A DNA stretch of 64,000 nucleotides from Microcoleus sp. AS-A8 (GTDB lineage: Bacteria; Cyanobacteriota; Cyanobacteriia; Cyanobacteriales; Coleofasciculaceae): positions 124,001-188,000 of the forward strand of contig JAMPKV010000008.1 of the NCBI GenBank assembly GCA_039962225.1, read 5' to 3'. Position numbers and translations under genes: made by a program. Under the pieces are notes generated by a model. That model was not told the origin of the DNA. It saw only the letters and a program-made list of their open reading frames with translations, and searched no databases. Of the stretch, positions 27,801 through 37,562 are shown in pieces. How positions within the stretch are numbered: the first letter of the stretch is position 1; each line of letters starts with the position of its first letter.

Positions 27801-30800
27801 CAAACAAGTTCACACTCAAAATGAGCAACTCGCCAAAGAAGCCCAGCGGGAGCGAGCTCTCGCCCGGGTGATTGACAAGGTTCGCCAGACCTTAGATATC
27901 AGCACCATTTTCAAGACAGCGGCGCACGAAATGCGGATGCTACTGGGCGTTGATCGAGTCACCATCTACAAGTTCCGTGACGACTATTTCGGTGACTTTA
28001 TCTTTGAATCCGAATCTGGGGGTTGGCCTAAACTGGTGGGCAGTGGTTGGGAAGACACCTATATCAAAGAACATCAAGGAGGTCGGTTCCGTAACAATGA
28101 AGCCTTAGTGGTGGATGATGTCTACCATGGCGGTTTAAGTGATTGCCATGTGGAAGTCTTAGAAGAATTTGGCATCAAATCCTGCCTCGTCGTGTCGATC
28201 TTCCAAGGGCAAAAGCTGTGGGGATTGTTCTCCGCGTTTCAACACACCGGTGCTCGGCATTGGGAAGAGAGTGAAACCAAGTTGCTGATGCAAGTGAGTA
28301 CCCAACTAGGCGTCGCGCTGCAACAAGCGGAATACCTGACGCAGTTGGAGGAGCAATCCAGCCAGATTGCTAAAACGGCACAGATGGAGCAAGCCACCAA
28401 CAAAATTGTCACCAAGATCCGCCAGTCCTTTGATTTGGATCAGATTTTCCGGATCACCTGTACAGAAATGCGCCAGCTCCTGAAAGCTGACCGCGTTGGT
28501 ATATTTCGCTTTGACCCTGACTCCGGTTTTAATACTGGGGCACTCGTGTCCGAAGATGTAGCGGCCGGTTTCACGCCAGCGATGTCTGTCAAAATTGAAG
28601 ACCACTGCTTTGGTGAAAAGCACGCGGAGAATTATCGCAAGGGTCGGACTTGGGCGGTTACCGATATTTACAAGGCCAACCTCGCTGATTGTTACATTAC
28701 CACCCTCTCCCAGTTGCAAGTACGGGCGAATCTGGTGGTGCCACTGATGCAAGAAACCGAATTGTGGGGGTTACTCTGCATTCACCAATGCAGTGAGCCG
28801 CGTACTTGGCACAAACATGAAATTCAGTTTGCCAAACAAGTCGCCTATCAATGTGGGGTAGCTCTGGAGCAAGTTCAGTACTTGAATAAGTTGCAGGAGC
28901 AATCCACCCAGTTGGCCACCATGGCTGAAACCCAAAAAATGGTGGCGAAAATCCTCACCAAGCTCAGTCATGCTCAGGACATAGACTCTATCTATCGCAC
29001 CACCAACCGAGAAGTGCGGCAACTGATCAAGTGCGATCGCGTCGCCGTCTATCAGTTCTATCCGGACTGGAGTGGTCGGTTTGTCGCTGAGTCGGTAGCC
29101 AAAGGCTGGGTGCAACTGGTGGGACCGGAAGATATCCAAACCGTCTGGCCCGATACCTATTTACAAGAAACTCAAGGCGGTCGATATCGCAACCGTGAAA
29201 CCTTCGTGGTGGATGATGTCTACACGATTGGTCACTCTGAGTGTCACCTGGAAATCTTGGAGCAATTTGAAGTCAAAGCTTATGTGCTTGCGCCGATTTT
29301 CGTCGCGGACAAGCTGTGGGGTATCCTAGGCGCTTACCAAAACACAGGACCCCGTCAATGGAATAATGCCGAAGTCACGGCTCTGACTCAAGTCGGTCAG
29401 GGGGTCGGTACCGCCTTACAACGGGTGAATTACCTGGAACAACTAGAGCAGCAGTCTAATAAATACGCCAAACTCGCGGAGCGAGAAGCCAACTTTATCA
29501 ACCTGCTCTACAAAACGGGACAGCGCATTGCTGAACATTTGCAGCAAGGAACCCTCAACCCGATTACCCTGTTGCGTGCGACCAGCCAGGAACTACGATT
29601 ATTGCTCAAAGCGGATCGGGTGGCAGTCTATCGCTTCAATCCCAATTGGAGTGGAGAATTTGTGATTGAAGATGTCGGTGGCTCCTACATGAGGCTCGTA
29701 GGCACTGACATGGCGCAGGTGACTGATTCGCTGTTGAAGGAAACCAAGGGCGGCATTTATCGTAAAAATGAAGTGAGCGTGGTCAACGACATCACCAACA
29801 GCAATAGTTTGACCTTTGAGCAGCAGGCACTGGAGCAGTGGGGGGTCAAATCGTATGCGATCGCTCCTCTATTTAATGGCGATCAGCTCTGGGGCTTACT
29901 CGCGGTTTACCAAAACGCGGAACTCCGGACTTGGGAGGAAGGTGAGGTTAAGCTCCTCGTACAAATGGCCACACAGCTCGGTATTGCCCTGCAACAGGCC
30001 GAATCCCTCGACCAAATCCAGCACCAGTCTCAGCAGCTCGCGGAAGCGGCGCAGCGGGAAAAAGCCGACAAAGAAGCATTGCAGCAGGAAGTGTTGCAGT
30101 TACTCTCCGCCGTGCGACCCGCTTTGGAGGGGAATCTCACCGTCCGAGCTCCTGTGACCGAAAGTGAAGTGGGTACGGTAGCAGATGCCTACAACAATAC
30201 CCTGCAAAGCCTGCGTGCCATTGTCCAACAGGTGCAAGACTCCTCTCGGAAGGTTGCTCACACCTCTCAAGAGAGTGATGTGGCACTCACCAGCCTCACG
30301 GAGCAAGCGCAGCAACAATTCCAGGCGCTAGAACAAGCCCTAGAGCAAATCCAGACGATGGTTGAATTTACCCAAGGCGTGGGGAATAGCGCACAACAGG
30401 TAGAAGCCTCTGTCCAACAGGCCAACCAAATCGTCCGGACTGGGGATGAAGCCATGAACCGCACCGTGGATGGGATTTTGGCCATCCGGGAGACTGTGGC
30501 GGAAACCAGTAAGCGGATTAAGCGCTTGAGTGAATCGTCCCAGAAGGTTTCCCGTGTGGTCAACCTGATTAGTAACTTTACGACTCAAACCCAACTCTTG
30601 GCTCTCAATGCTTCGATTGAAGCCACCCGCGCTGGGGAGTATGGACGTGGTTTTGTGGTGGTTGCCGATGAGGTGCGAACTCTGGCGCGTCAGTCGGCTG
30701 AGGCGGCGACGGAAATCGAGCAGCTCGTTCAGGAGATTCAGAAGGGCACCGCTGAGGTTTCTACGGTGATGGAAACTGGTATCCAACAGGTGGCTCAAGG

Positions 30801-31065
30801 GACAAATCTGGTCACAGATGCCCGTCACAATCTCAATGCGATCATTGAAGCCACCAGTCGCATTAGCCAACTGGTGGAGGGTATTACCAATGCCACGCAG
30901 CTACAGACTCAAGAGTTTCAATCGGTTACTAAAACCATGACCGAAGTAGCCGGGATCGCAAACAAAACCTCGGAGGATTCCAAAGACATTTCCACCTCCT
31001 TTAAGGAGCTTCTAGCCATGGCTCAAAACCTTCAGCGCCACGCTGACCAGTTCAAGGTCAATTAA
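24796..31065 (+). CDS. Giant methyl-accepting photoreceptor-like protein with eight GAF domains (PixJ-like)
   Basis: A 2089-residue protein from GTG 24796. A start further upstream would overlap the CheW gene in another frame and is not credible. Order: a low-complexity Pro/Ser-rich region with a 16-residue repeat (about 42-85), eight GAF domains (about 300-460, 478-640, 662-820, 841-1000, 1020-1180, 1198-1360, 1380-1545, 1565-1735), a HAMP-like linker (about 1765-1815), and a methyl-accepting signalling domain with the tip motif [28 protein letters not shown] (1934-1961). GAF2-5 and GAF7 carry a Cys-His pair at the bilin-attachment position (Cys580, 759, 938, 1117, 1483). GAF6 has Cys1299-Tyr plus a DHCF motif (Cys1271), as in two-cysteine DXCF cyanobacteriochromes. 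GAF1 and GAF8 lack the Cys. I see no membrane helix, so it is probably cytoplasmic. Confidence 0.9.
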   Translation: MEDTPKRSFLRTLHLASLSTARWLRQLRRNVSSKPLAPEEQLESLPRLPPALTPDHELESLSRLPPALAPDHELESLSRLPPALPPINWYPERYLSQSPTLVPVSSNGNFSVPLPLRTALVRDLLCTSMATSSENQFLLPGGQPYHGTGNTAIETTPDDPGMPYPSCSDLTGHQDEESTEGEESPPSHSEADDPSLPSPHPVSAPLCLPEVSGSDSDTSSPFHPDTVLPENTDLPDAFTQPDLETTKTLTMHTIDPSEHILSPEPQHKLSQSHVNGDWASIGAKGNLTLDMEEYLKRERQWLLNLAERMRQASTFETINTLLEITITEVRDHLKVDRVLIYRFQSETHGVVMAESLLTGYTPSSGAFLPALIFGGNNQKEFYQQQAVTLSPRDSSTTTPYQIQLLKRYQVEASLSLPIIIDKRVWGLLVVQQCSTSRPWQEAEINLLYQIVTELTLHLQLGEVRSQKQRKIELEKAIGKVSAKILKNILRSSDVATVFSNATKEIRQQLQCDRVAVYRFLPDWSGDFVAESVGQDWVPLVGPNIQQIWADTYLQETQGGRYRNEETTAVDNIYTAGVTQCHIELLEQFEAKAYLIAPIFEGEKLWGLLAAFQNSGARHWEDVEISMLALIGRQFGVAIQQAEYLEKLQTRTGQLSKIAEQERSAARVIDKIRQTTDIETIFKTTTLEVRKFLNVERVTIYKFREDYFGDFVTESESGGWPKLVGSGWEDPYLSEHQGGRFRNNEPLVVDDVYNGGLTDCHVEALEEFGVKSCLVVAIFQGSKLWGLLSAFQNSGTRHWQESEVKLMMQIADHLGVAIQQAEYLKQVKAQTERQAKEAQREQALAKVIDKIRQTLDIEAIFTTTTQEARKLLNVERVTIYKFREDYFGDFVTESESGGWPKLVGSGWEDPYLSEHQGGRFRNNEALVVDDVYNGGLTDCHVEALEEFGVKSCLVVAIFQGTKLWGLLSAFQNSGTRHWEESEVNLMMQISAQLGVALQQAEYLKQVHTQNEQLAKEAQRERALARVIDKVRQTLDISTIFKTAAHEMRMLLGVDRVTIYKFRDDYFGDFIFESESGGWPKLVGSGWEDTYIKEHQGGRFRNNEALVVDDVYHGGLSDCHVEVLEEFGIKSCLVVSIFQGQKLWGLFSAFQHTGARHWEESETKLLMQVSTQLGVALQQAEYLTQLEEQSSQIAKTAQMEQATNKIVTKIRQSFDLDQIFRITCTEMRQLLKADRVGIFRFDPDSGFNTGALVSEDVAAGFTPAMSVKIEDHCFGEKHAENYRKGRTWAVTDIYKANLADCYITTLSQLQVRANLVVPLMQETELWGLLCIHQCSEPRTWHKHEIQFAKQVAYQCGVALEQVQYLNKLQEQSTQLATMAETQKMVAKILTKLSHAQDIDSIYRTTNREVRQLIKCDRVAVYQFYPDWSGRFVAESVAKGWVQLVGPEDIQTVWPDTYLQETQGGRYRNRETFVVDDVYTIGHSECHLEILEQFEVKAYVLAPIFVADKLWGILGAYQNTGPRQWNNAEVTALTQVGQGVGTALQRVNYLEQLEQQSNKYAKLAEREANFINLLYKTGQRIAEHLQQGTLNPITLLRATSQELRLLLKADRVAVYRFNPNWSGEFVIEDVGGSYMRLVGTDMAQVTDSLLKETKGGIYRKNEVSVVNDITNSNSLTFEQQALEQWGVKSYAIAPLFNGDQLWGLLAVYQNAELRTWEEGEVKLLVQMATQLGIALQQAESLDQIQHQSQQLAEAAQREKADKEALQQEVLQLLSAVRPALEGNLTVRAPVTESEVGTVADAYNNTLQSLRAIVQQVQDSSRKVAHTSQESDVALTSLTEQAQQQFQALEQALEQIQTMVEFTQGVGNSAQQVEASVQQANQIVRTGDEAMNRTVDGILAIRETVAETSKRIKRLSESSQKVSRVVNLISNFTTQTQLLALNASIEATRAGEYGRGFVVVADEVRTLARQSAEAATEIEQLVQEIQKGTAEVSTVMETGIQQVAQGTNLVTDARHNLNAIIEATSRISQLVEGITNATQLQTQEFQSVTKTMTEVAGIANKTSEDSKDISTSFKELLAMAQNLQRHADQFKVN
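24919..25050 (+). repeat. 48-base tandem repeat in the N-terminal coding region
   Basis: About 2.7 copies of a 48-base unit encode LES(L)xRLPPALxPDHE in the first 90 residues of the GAF/MCP protein. Copies 2 and 3 are almost identical in DNA. The encoded stretch is Pro-rich and probably unstructured. Confidence 0.8.
26250..28331 (+). repeat. 537-base tandem modules encoding GAF2 to GAF5
   Basis: The conserved Cys codons of GAF2, 3, 4 and 5 lie exactly 179 codons (537 bases) apart. GAF3 and GAF4 are close to identical in DNA over most of the domain (compare about 26870-27230 with 27407-27767), and GAF5 is only slightly more distant. This shows recent tandem duplication within the gene, or ongoing conversion among modules. 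Confidence 0.85.
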
Positions 31066-31177
31066 TGGTTAATCGGTAATGGGTAATGGGTAATGGCACA
31101 CCAAACAATTACCCATTCCCTTTCCTACTTTACTCTGTGCTCTTTTCGCCGCAACGCTTTCACACTTCATACTTCAA

Positions 31178-34100
31178 ATGACTAATGACCCAAGCATTCG
31201 CGAACAAAGCTACCGATACTTTCTTCAAGAAGCACCAGAACTCTTGCAAGTTTTAGAACAAGACTTGCTCACTCTCCGAGAAGACTACAGCATCAATAAG
31301 GTTCATAACCTGATGCGAACCACCCACACGCTGAAAGGGGCGGCGGCTAGTGTTGGGTTAGAAACCATCAAAACGGTTGCCCACTCGTTGGAGGATATTT
31401 TTAAAGCCCTCTTCAACCCCGATTTGTCGATTGATCCAGATATTGAAGCCTTACTGTTTGAAGGTTATGAGTGCCTCCGCCTTCCCCTTAATGCTGAACT
31501 GACGGGCGGGAATATCAATCACGCGGAGATTCTTGATCGCACCGCTGCTATTTTTGCCCAACTGCAAGAGAAGTTAGGCGACTGTTTTGCTGCGGAATCC
31601 CACATTCCTAGTTCCGTAGAATTGGGCTTTGATGTCACCCAGTCCATTTTTGAAGTGGGGGTGAATCAACGCCTAGAGGAGATTGCCGCTGTCATTGCTA
31701 GTGCTGAGCCAGCCGCTATCGCCACCCTGTTGCGAACACAAAGCGAAGTGTTCCAAGGGCTGGCTGAATCCCTCAATTTACCGGGATTTGGCGCGATTGC
31801 CCAAGCGGCGACTAGGGCTTTAGATGAGCATCCCGATCAAGTGATACTGATCGCTCAAACGGCGTTGGCAGATTTCCAAACCGGACAAGAAGCAGTGCTC
31901 AATGGCGATCGCACCCAAGGTGGTCAACCCTCTGCACTCCTGCAACAACTAAGTGGACTCCAACCCTCTACGCAGACAGAAATTGAAGCGTTAGAAGCAC
32001 CGGGTGAAGAGTTAACGCTCACGAGTGATTGGACTGAGTCAGTATCGGACTTGGTTGATTACCCCGGTGTAGAAGTAGAGGTATATAGTGAGACATCTCT
32101 AGCGAGTAACCTAGAACCCCCAGATTTCTCGGAATTTGAGAGTTTTAGCCTCTTCGACACTGTACCCGAAGTGCCGTTGGAGGTAGAGGAGAGCGATACT
32201 TTCCAGACTCCAACATGGACTTCTCAACCCGAAGTGCATTCCCACAGCAGTGCGTATGATTCAGAGTTGAACTTGGATGAATCTCCACAGGAAGAATCCG
32301 CCAACTTGCTTTTAGAATCCATCTGGGGGGAGACAGGGGAAACAGACACCGAGCGAGAGCAGGAAATACACCCAGAAGCAGATGAGGTCACCGCCTCATC
32401 CCCTCATCGTCTCCCCTCACCCTCGACCTCTGCCACACCACCCCATTCCATATCTCGCACAGTACGGGTCAATGTCGAGCATTTAGAACACCTCAATTAT
32501 GCGATCGGGGAATTACTGACCAACCAAAATCGCCAAACCCTCGAAAACGAGCAACTGAAAGCTTCCGTTCGCACTCTCCTCGCTCGTCTACAGCAACATC
32601 AGCAACAGCTCAATGAGTTACAGGATTGGTCTGACCGTCAGTTTGTTGATGTAGAACAACGGCAGATGGGGAAACGGGTACAGCGTGAGCGATGGACTGT
32701 TGCAGGGGGAGCTGTTGGTGTCGCTAACGCCACGCCTGGAAGACCGGCTTGGACGAGCGAACGCCCCGCGCCCCTCGCCCTATCCAACTCAGATGACCGT
32801 TTCGATTCCCTGGAATTAGACCGCTATAGCGAAGCCCAACTCCTGGTGCAATCGATTCTGGAAGATGCTGTGCAATTAGGAGAAGCCACCGAGGCGATTG
32901 ACTTATTCACGAAGCAGTCTCAGCAGACTCTGGAAAAACAACGTCGGCTGTTATCCGGTACTCGTGATGCCTTGATGGAAGCGCGGATGTTGCCCTTGAC
33001 AGAAATCTTTGGTCGCTTTCCGCGTGTGCTACGGCAATTGGAAGTCTCCCACAACAAGCGAGTTGAACTAGAACTTCAGGGGACGGAAGTCTTGGTGGAT
33101 AAACTCGTGGCTCAGAAGCTTTATGATCCCTTGCTGCATTTGGTGCGGAATGCTTTTGATCACGGCATTGAATCCCCCAACCTGCGGCAAAAACGCGGCA
33201 AGCCCCAAAAAGGTCAGATTGCCATCAGTGCTTCCCATCGAGGCAGGCATTTGGTGATTGAAGTCCGGGATGATGGTCAAGGGTTGGATTTTGATAAGAT
33301 TCGTCAACGAGCCGTAGAACTACTTTTCTCTCCGGAACGGGTGAGTGCGCTGAATGAGGCTCAGCTAACCGATTTACTCTTTGAGCCTGGATTTTCTACG
33401 GCTTCTCAGGTCAACGACCTTTCCGGCAGAGGCGTGGGTTTAGATGTCGTGCGTGCCCAGTTGGATTCCCTCCAGGGTTCAGTTGGGGTTGAATCGGAGG
33501 CGGGCAAGGGTACCACCTTTACCCTGCAAATTCCCTTGAACCTGACCATTGCCAAGTTGCTCATCTGTCAATCTGGCGACCACATCTATTCCTTGTTCAC
33601 GGATGCGATCGTTTCTATTGTGATTCCTCAAGCCAATCAGCTTCGAGCTTGGGAAGGGGGCAAAGTCCTGCGCTGGAATCAAGGGGTTGATGGGTTTAGT
33701 AAAGCCGCTGTTTCCGAGTTACAAGGAGCTTCTGGCAACGCACCAACGTCTGAGCGACTGATTCCAATACACTCATTGGCGAAAGTTCTGGATTATTTCT
33801 CGTCTCCATCCCCCTTGGCTTTTCAGCCAAAACCTTCCTTTGTCTCTCAAGAACAAACACGACCGGTGATTCTCCTGCGCTGCGTGAAGCAAGGCTATCC
33901 CGTCGGGGAAGATACGCTGATGGCATTGGAAGTAGACCAATTAATTGGGGAACAAGAATTAGTGATCCGTCCGTTGGGAGGCATGATGGTGCCACCGAGT
34001 TATGTCTATGGCGGCAGTGTTCTCGCGGATGGTCGGCTAACGCTGGTACTGGATGCTGCGGCATTGAGCCAGTATGTATTAGATCAGCAAATCGGTAGCA

Positions 34101-34600
34101 GTACGGAAGAACATTTTGCAACTTCGACCGCTCATCTGTTGTCCGGCAGTCCCCAACAACGGCTCTTACCCCCCCAGAATCGTGCAGCTTTACCAGCACC
34201 CCCTGCGGAAGTTAGGGCAAAACAAAACAATATGGTTCTCCTCGTAGATGACTCCATTACCCTACGCCAAACGTTGACCCTGACCCTACAAAAGGCTGGC
34301 TATCAGGTGCTGCAAGCCAAGGATGGTTACGAAGCGCTCGAACAACTTCGCGCTCACACAGGTGTTGAGTTGGTGATTTGCGATATCGAGATGCCTCGTA
34401 TGAATGGGTTTGAGTTTCTCAAACACCGTCAGCAAGACTCGGCTTTGGGCACAATTCCTGTCATAATTTTGACTTCTCGCAGTGGTGAAAAGCACCGTTT
34501 AATTGCTACGGAATTGGGAGCAACATCCTATATTACTAAGCCTTTTCTGGAACATCAGTTGTTAGGAACGGTGAATAATGTCATGGAAACAAAAAGCTGA
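31178..34600 (+). CDS. CheA-like hybrid histidine kinase with receiver domain (PixL-like)
   Basis: An 1140-residue chemotaxis-type kinase. The N-terminal Hpt domain has the phosphorylated His50 (TTHTLKGAAASVG). A second, His-less Hpt-like segment lies near 148-245. An acidic linker follows, then dimerisation and ATPase domains with the N box (LVRNAFDHGIESP), G1 (DDGQGLDFDKI) and G2 (GRGVGLDVVRAQLDSL). A CheW-like domain occupies about 785-965, and the C-terminal receiver has Asp1069 in VICDIEMPRMNG. It would autophosphorylate on sensor signals from the GAF/MCP protein and pass phosphate to its own receiver and the CheY-like proteins. A short repeat-rich gap separates it from the sensor gene. 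Confidence 0.92.
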   Translation: MTNDPSIREQSYRYFLQEAPELLQVLEQDLLTLREDYSINKVHNLMRTTHTLKGAAASVGLETIKTVAHSLEDIFKALFNPDLSIDPDIEALLFEGYECLRLPLNAELTGGNINHAEILDRTAAIFAQLQEKLGDCFAAESHIPSSVELGFDVTQSIFEVGVNQRLEEIAAVIASAEPAAIATLLRTQSEVFQGLAESLNLPGFGAIAQAATRALDEHPDQVILIAQTALADFQTGQEAVLNGDRTQGGQPSALLQQLSGLQPSTQTEIEALEAPGEELTLTSDWTESVSDLVDYPGVEVEVYSETSLASNLEPPDFSEFESFSLFDTVPEVPLEVEESDTFQTPTWTSQPEVHSHSSAYDSELNLDESPQEESANLLLESIWGETGETDTEREQEIHPEADEVTASSPHRLPSPSTSATPPHSISRTVRVNVEHLEHLNYAIGELLTNQNRQTLENEQLKASVRTLLARLQQHQQQLNELQDWSDRQFVDVEQRQMGKRVQRERWTVAGGAVGVANATPGRPAWTSERPAPLALSNSDDRFDSLELDRYSEAQLLVQSILEDAVQLGEATEAIDLFTKQSQQTLEKQRRLLSGTRDALMEARMLPLTEIFGRFPRVLRQLEVSHNKRVELELQGTEVLVDKLVAQKLYDPLLHLVRNAFDHGIESPNLRQKRGKPQKGQIAISASHRGRHLVIEVRDDGQGLDFDKIRQRAVELLFSPERVSALNEAQLTDLLFEPGFSTASQVNDLSGRGVGLDVVRAQLDSLQGSVGVESEAGKGTTFTLQIPLNLTIAKLLICQSGDHIYSLFTDAIVSIVIPQANQLRAWEGGKVLRWNQGVDGFSKAAVSELQGASGNAPTSERLIPIHSLAKVLDYFSSPSPLAFQPKPSFVSQEQTRPVILLRCVKQGYPVGEDTLMALEVDQLIGEQELVIRPLGGMMVPPSYVYGGSVLADGRLTLVLDAAALSQYVLDQQIGSSTEEHFATSTAHLLSGSPQQRLLPPQNRAALPAPPAEVRAKQNNMVLLVDDSITLRQTLTLTLQKAGYQVLQAKDGYEALEQLRAHTGVELVICDIEMPRMNGFEFLKHRQQDSALGTIPVIILTSRSGEKHRLIATELGATSYITKPFLEHQLLGTVNNVMETKS

Positions 34601-34617
34601 ATCCCCTCTGAACAAAG

Positions 34618-35064
34618 ATGCAAAACGACCCAACAGTAGACAAGTTTATTGTTTTTAGAATTGCGGATTGTCTCCTAGCCCTGCCGATGAACAATGTGCT
34701 GAAGGTTATCAACTCTCCTTCTGTTAATAGTGGCGGGCTCAAAGCGATGGGCTTAGTTCAACTAGGTCGCCATACCATTAGGGTTTTGGATTTATATCAC
34801 GAATTAAGCCCAAAGCAGCCATTGCCGTCACCTGGAAACCAACCTTTTTTAGTGATTACTCGTAGTCCTCAGGGAGAATTGTTTGGAATCTCGGTCGATG
34901 AACCCCCGAATTTGATGGAATTACCCAGAGAAAGCCTGCGAAGTGTTCCTCAGTCCGAGCGTCAGTCGGGTGTGAGCAAGCTGATTAGCCATGCCGCTGT
35001 TATATCCCAAAAACAAGCTACAACAACAATTTTTCTGCTGGATTTGAAGCGAGCTGGAGAATAG
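34618..35064 (+). CDS. CheW-like coupling protein, second copy
   Basis: A 148-residue CheW-domain protein that begins 17 bases after the CheA gene. It shows FIVFRIADCLLALPMNNVLKVINSP, an LVQLGRHTIRVLDLYHEL core and a C-terminal TTIFLLDLKR. A second CheW at the end of a pix-type operon is an addition to the classical set. It may couple another sensor to the same kinase, or be the surviving start of a duplicated operon whose remains follow directly. Confidence 0.82.
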   Translation: MQNDPTVDKFIVFRIADCLLALPMNNVLKVINSPSVNSGGLKAMGLVQLGRHTIRVLDLYHELSPKQPLPSPGNQPFLVITRSPQGELFGISVDEPPNLMELPRESLRSVPQSERQSGVSKLISHAAVISQKQATTTIFLLDLKRAGE

Positions 35065-35164
35065 GGCTTTTAAAGCTCTCCAGTTCGTTCAATCACGTCT
35101 TATCTCAAGAGTATGGTTATGCCAGCCCAAAAATCTTTTCCCCTTCTTTCGAGGGGCAGCCTTA

Positions 35165-35756
35165 TTGCGGAAAAAAGCTCTTTTTTTCAACAATTTGCAG
35201 CAACATCAATTTAGCGGTCAACTGGTGTTGGCTGATGGCAGTGGAAAACAAGGGAGCTTTTATCTCTATCTGGGGGACATCCAATATGCCACAGGGGGAA
35301 TTCATCCAGTAAGGCGGTGGCAAAGAAACTTGGCAGAAAACTGCCCTCAGCTTTCAGTACAAAAAAGTGAACTTTCTGGTATAGACGCAGAGTCACTGAC
35401 ACTGTGTTGGGAATATCAGTTGTTGTGTTTATGGGTAGCGCACCAAAAAATTACGTACACACAAGCCGCAAAAATTATTCGCTCAGTCATCTTGGAGGTT
35501 TTGTTAGAAATAGGACAACTACCGGATTTGACCTATCAAATTAATTCAGAGCGCTTACTATCGACACAATTTGAACTTGTTCCGATCAATTCAGAGTACA
35601 TTATTACAGAATTTCAAGGGTTTTGGAACCTCTGGAAAATAGCGAAATGGCTGGTTGTTATCCCCATAAAACACCCATCATTAAGCAACCCAAGTCCCTC
35701 TCGGAACAAACATCAGCTCAGGTTTATCAAACTCTATCTAACCTGCTCAAAGTGTT
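35165..35756 (+). pseudogene. Broken PATAN-domain (PixG/PatA-like) gene
   Basis: The frame encodes a PATAN domain similar to that at 22030 (FSGQLVLADGSGKQGSFYLYLGDIQYATGGIHPVRRW versus FTGWLDLK...HPIRRW). After about 35640 the similarity moves to another frame (SLSEQTSAQVYQTLSNLLK, matching KLREQTSLIVYRNLSTLAD of the intact gene), so there is a frameshift. The receiver domain is missing, and the sequence then runs into part of a methyl-accepting domain. A plausible original start, ATG 35119, is in a different frame, perhaps because of a slip in the run of T near 35181-35190. Confidence 0.8.
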
Positions 35757-35788
35757 CAATTTATTTTTACACGGTTCCTAAGTTACGA

Positions 35789-36187
35789 AAATTACCTTGG
35801 GGAAGAAGGTCGAGGCTTTGCGGTGGTTGCCGATGAAGTGCGATCGCACTTCATCGGCAATCCGCCGATGCCACACGGGAAATTGAAAAGCTCGTGGCAG
35901 ACATTCAAGGAGAAACCAATGAGGTGGTTTCCGCCATGGAAGAAGGTACTGAGCAGGTGGTCATGGGCACCCAACTGGTTGAAGAAACCCGCCAAAGCCT
36001 GAACAAAATTACAGCCGCCAGTGCTGAAATCACTCATTTAGTAGAAGCGATCGCTCAGGCTACCATTATGCAAGCCCAAGCCTCCAAGTCAGTCACCCAA
36101 AGCATGGCCAACGTAGCCGCAATTGCCGAAAAAATCTCTCAGGAAGCCAGCGTTGTATCGTCTTCCTTCGAGCAACTGCAATCCTGA
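35789..36187 (+). pseudogene. Fragment of a methyl-accepting (PixJ-like) gene
   Basis: The C-terminal part of an MCP signalling domain. It begins GEEGRGFAVVADEVRS in one frame and continues ATREIEKLVADIQGETNEVVSAMEEG in another, ending SVVSSSFEQLQS with a stop at 36187. The frame break falls on a perfect 30-base palindrome at 35829-35858. Everything N-terminal to the signalling tip is lost. The best match inside this window is the C-terminal 140 residues of the intact GAF/MCP protein, but the two are clearly diverged, so this came from a paralogous operon and not a fresh copy. Confidence 0.85.
35829..35858. repeat. Perfect 30-base palindrome centred on a HIP1 site
   Basis: The left half GCCGATGAAGTGCGA is followed by its exact reverse complement, so GCGATCGC sits in the middle. 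In an intact MCP gene the eight bases after GCGATCGC would encode LAR before QSADATREIEKL. Here they are replaced by ten bases that mirror the left arm, shifting the frame. Confidence 0.9.
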
Positions 36188-36699
36188 GAACTACGAAGTC
36201 GCCGGAGAATTACGAGCACAAGCCGAAGTCTTTAACGGGTTTGCCATGCTACTGGATCTGCCAGGATTTGGTGCGATCGCCGAAACGGATCAACGCGCCC
36301 TGAACGCTCACCCCGAACAAGCTCTAGAAATTAATTACCCAACTGGCACTAGCGGATTTTTAGGCCGGACGCGAAGCCGTACTCCGGGAAGATGACACCA
36401 AAGGCGGAAGCCCCTCCGCCGCTTTATTAGCATTAGCCACAGAACAACCGCAAGCAGACTTAGACGCCAGCATTTCCCTACTCGAAGAGGTTTTCGGTAG
36501 CCCAGTTGACTGTTCCAATTCCGATCTTGACAACAGCCTCCCGGTTGCGGAAACGTTTCAAAGCCTAGGTGAGCCGAGTCAGCCAACGGGCTATCCGACG
36601 TTAGCAGTAACTTTAATCAGCCCCATAACAGAGGGGGTTAACCCGACCACTATTTCCTCACCAGATGGCAGTCACTCAGTAAGCAAGGAGAAAAACTGA
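36188..36699 (+). pseudogene. Fragment of a CheA-like (PixL-like) gene
   Basis: Directly after the MCP fragment the sequence matches the second Hpt-like segment of the intact CheA: ELRAQAEVFNGFAMLLDLPGFGAIAETDQRALNAHPEQALE compared with LLRTQSEVFQGLAESLNLPGFGAIAQAATRALDEHPDQVIL. The frame then changes at about 36330-36350, continuing as GREAVLREDDTKGGSPSAALLALATEQPQADLD and ending with a stop at 36697-36699. Hpt, kinase, CheW and receiver parts are all missing. Confidence 0.82.
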
Positions 36700-36734
36700 T
36701 ACTGTAAGTCTAAAATCTAAAATCCCAAATCAGT

Positions 36735-37331
36735 ATGAGTGCTTTTCGCGTCGGAATTGCTGGCCCTGTGGGTTCAGGGAAAACGGCTCTACTCGATGTG
36801 CTGTGTAAGGCGCTGCGGACATCCCATCAAATCGCCGTTGTCACCAATGATATTTACACTCAGGAAGATGCTCAGTTTTTGGTGCGAAGTCAGGCATTAG
36901 AGCGCGATCGCATCCTTGGTGTAGAAACTGGCGGTTGTCCCCATACCGCCATCCGTGAGGATGCCTCCATGAATCTAGCCGCCATTGAACAACTAGAACA
37001 GCGCTTCACGAATTTAGACTTGGTGTTCTTAGAAAGTGGCGGCGATAACTTAGCGGCAACGTTCAGTCCAGAACTGGTGGATTTAACCCTCTACGTGATT
37101 GATGTCGCAGCGGGAGACAAAATTCCCCGCAAAGGTGGCCCAGGAATTACCAAGTCAGACTTGCTTGTGATTAACAAAATTGACCTGGCTCCGATGGTTG
37201 GTGCAGACTTGGGCGTCATGGAACGCGATACCCAAAAGATGCGCGGCAACAAACCCTTTGTTTTTACCAATTTGAAGACCCAAGAAGGACTCCCAGCCGT
37301 GATTGACTTTGTTAAGTTGCACATGGGCTAG
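36735..37331 (+). CDS. ureG: Urease accessory GTPase UreG
   Basis: A 198-residue SIMIBI-class GTPase that drives nickel insertion into urease together with UreE, UreF and UreD. The P-loop [18 protein letters not shown] is at residues about 10-27. A Cys-Pro-His motif ([15 protein letters not shown]) binds nickel, and the family's [47 protein letters not shown] and [14 protein letters not shown] blocks are all present. It stands alone, separated from ureEF by the taxis operon and its degraded copy. A terminator follows. Confidence 0.95.
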   Translation: MSAFRVGIAGPVGSGKTALLDVLCKALRTSHQIAVVTNDIYTQEDAQFLVRSQALERDRILGVETGGCPHTAIREDASMNLAAIEQLEQRFTNLDLVFLESGGDNLAATFSPELVDLTLYVIDVAAGDKIPRKGGPGITKSDLLVINKIDLAPMVGADLGVMERDTQKMRGNKPFVFTNLKTQEGLPAVIDFVKLHMG

Positions 37332-37371
37332 CTAACCACAAAACACCTAACCTTTCACGGGATGTATAAAA

Positions 37372-37402
37372 CCTCTCTCCCACAAAGAGAGAGGCTTTAA
37401 TT
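37372..37402 (+). terminator. Terminator after ureG
   Basis: A perfect 8-base-pair stem CCTCTCTC/GAGAGAGG with a 7-base loop (37380-37386) is followed by CTTTAATTCTT. It lies about 40 bases after the ureG stop. Confidence 0.75.
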
Positions 37403-37562
37403 CTTACTGTCCTTCCAGCTCAAAACATTATTCCGTTTCTCTCTCCACCCCCCTCAATCCCCCCGATGCGGGGGGAGGAGTCAGGCAGAAATTTTATTGA
37501 TGGAGAGGTGGGAACCGAAGCGAACGGAGATCTTATGTGAGGATGAGGAGTTGGGGGTTAGG

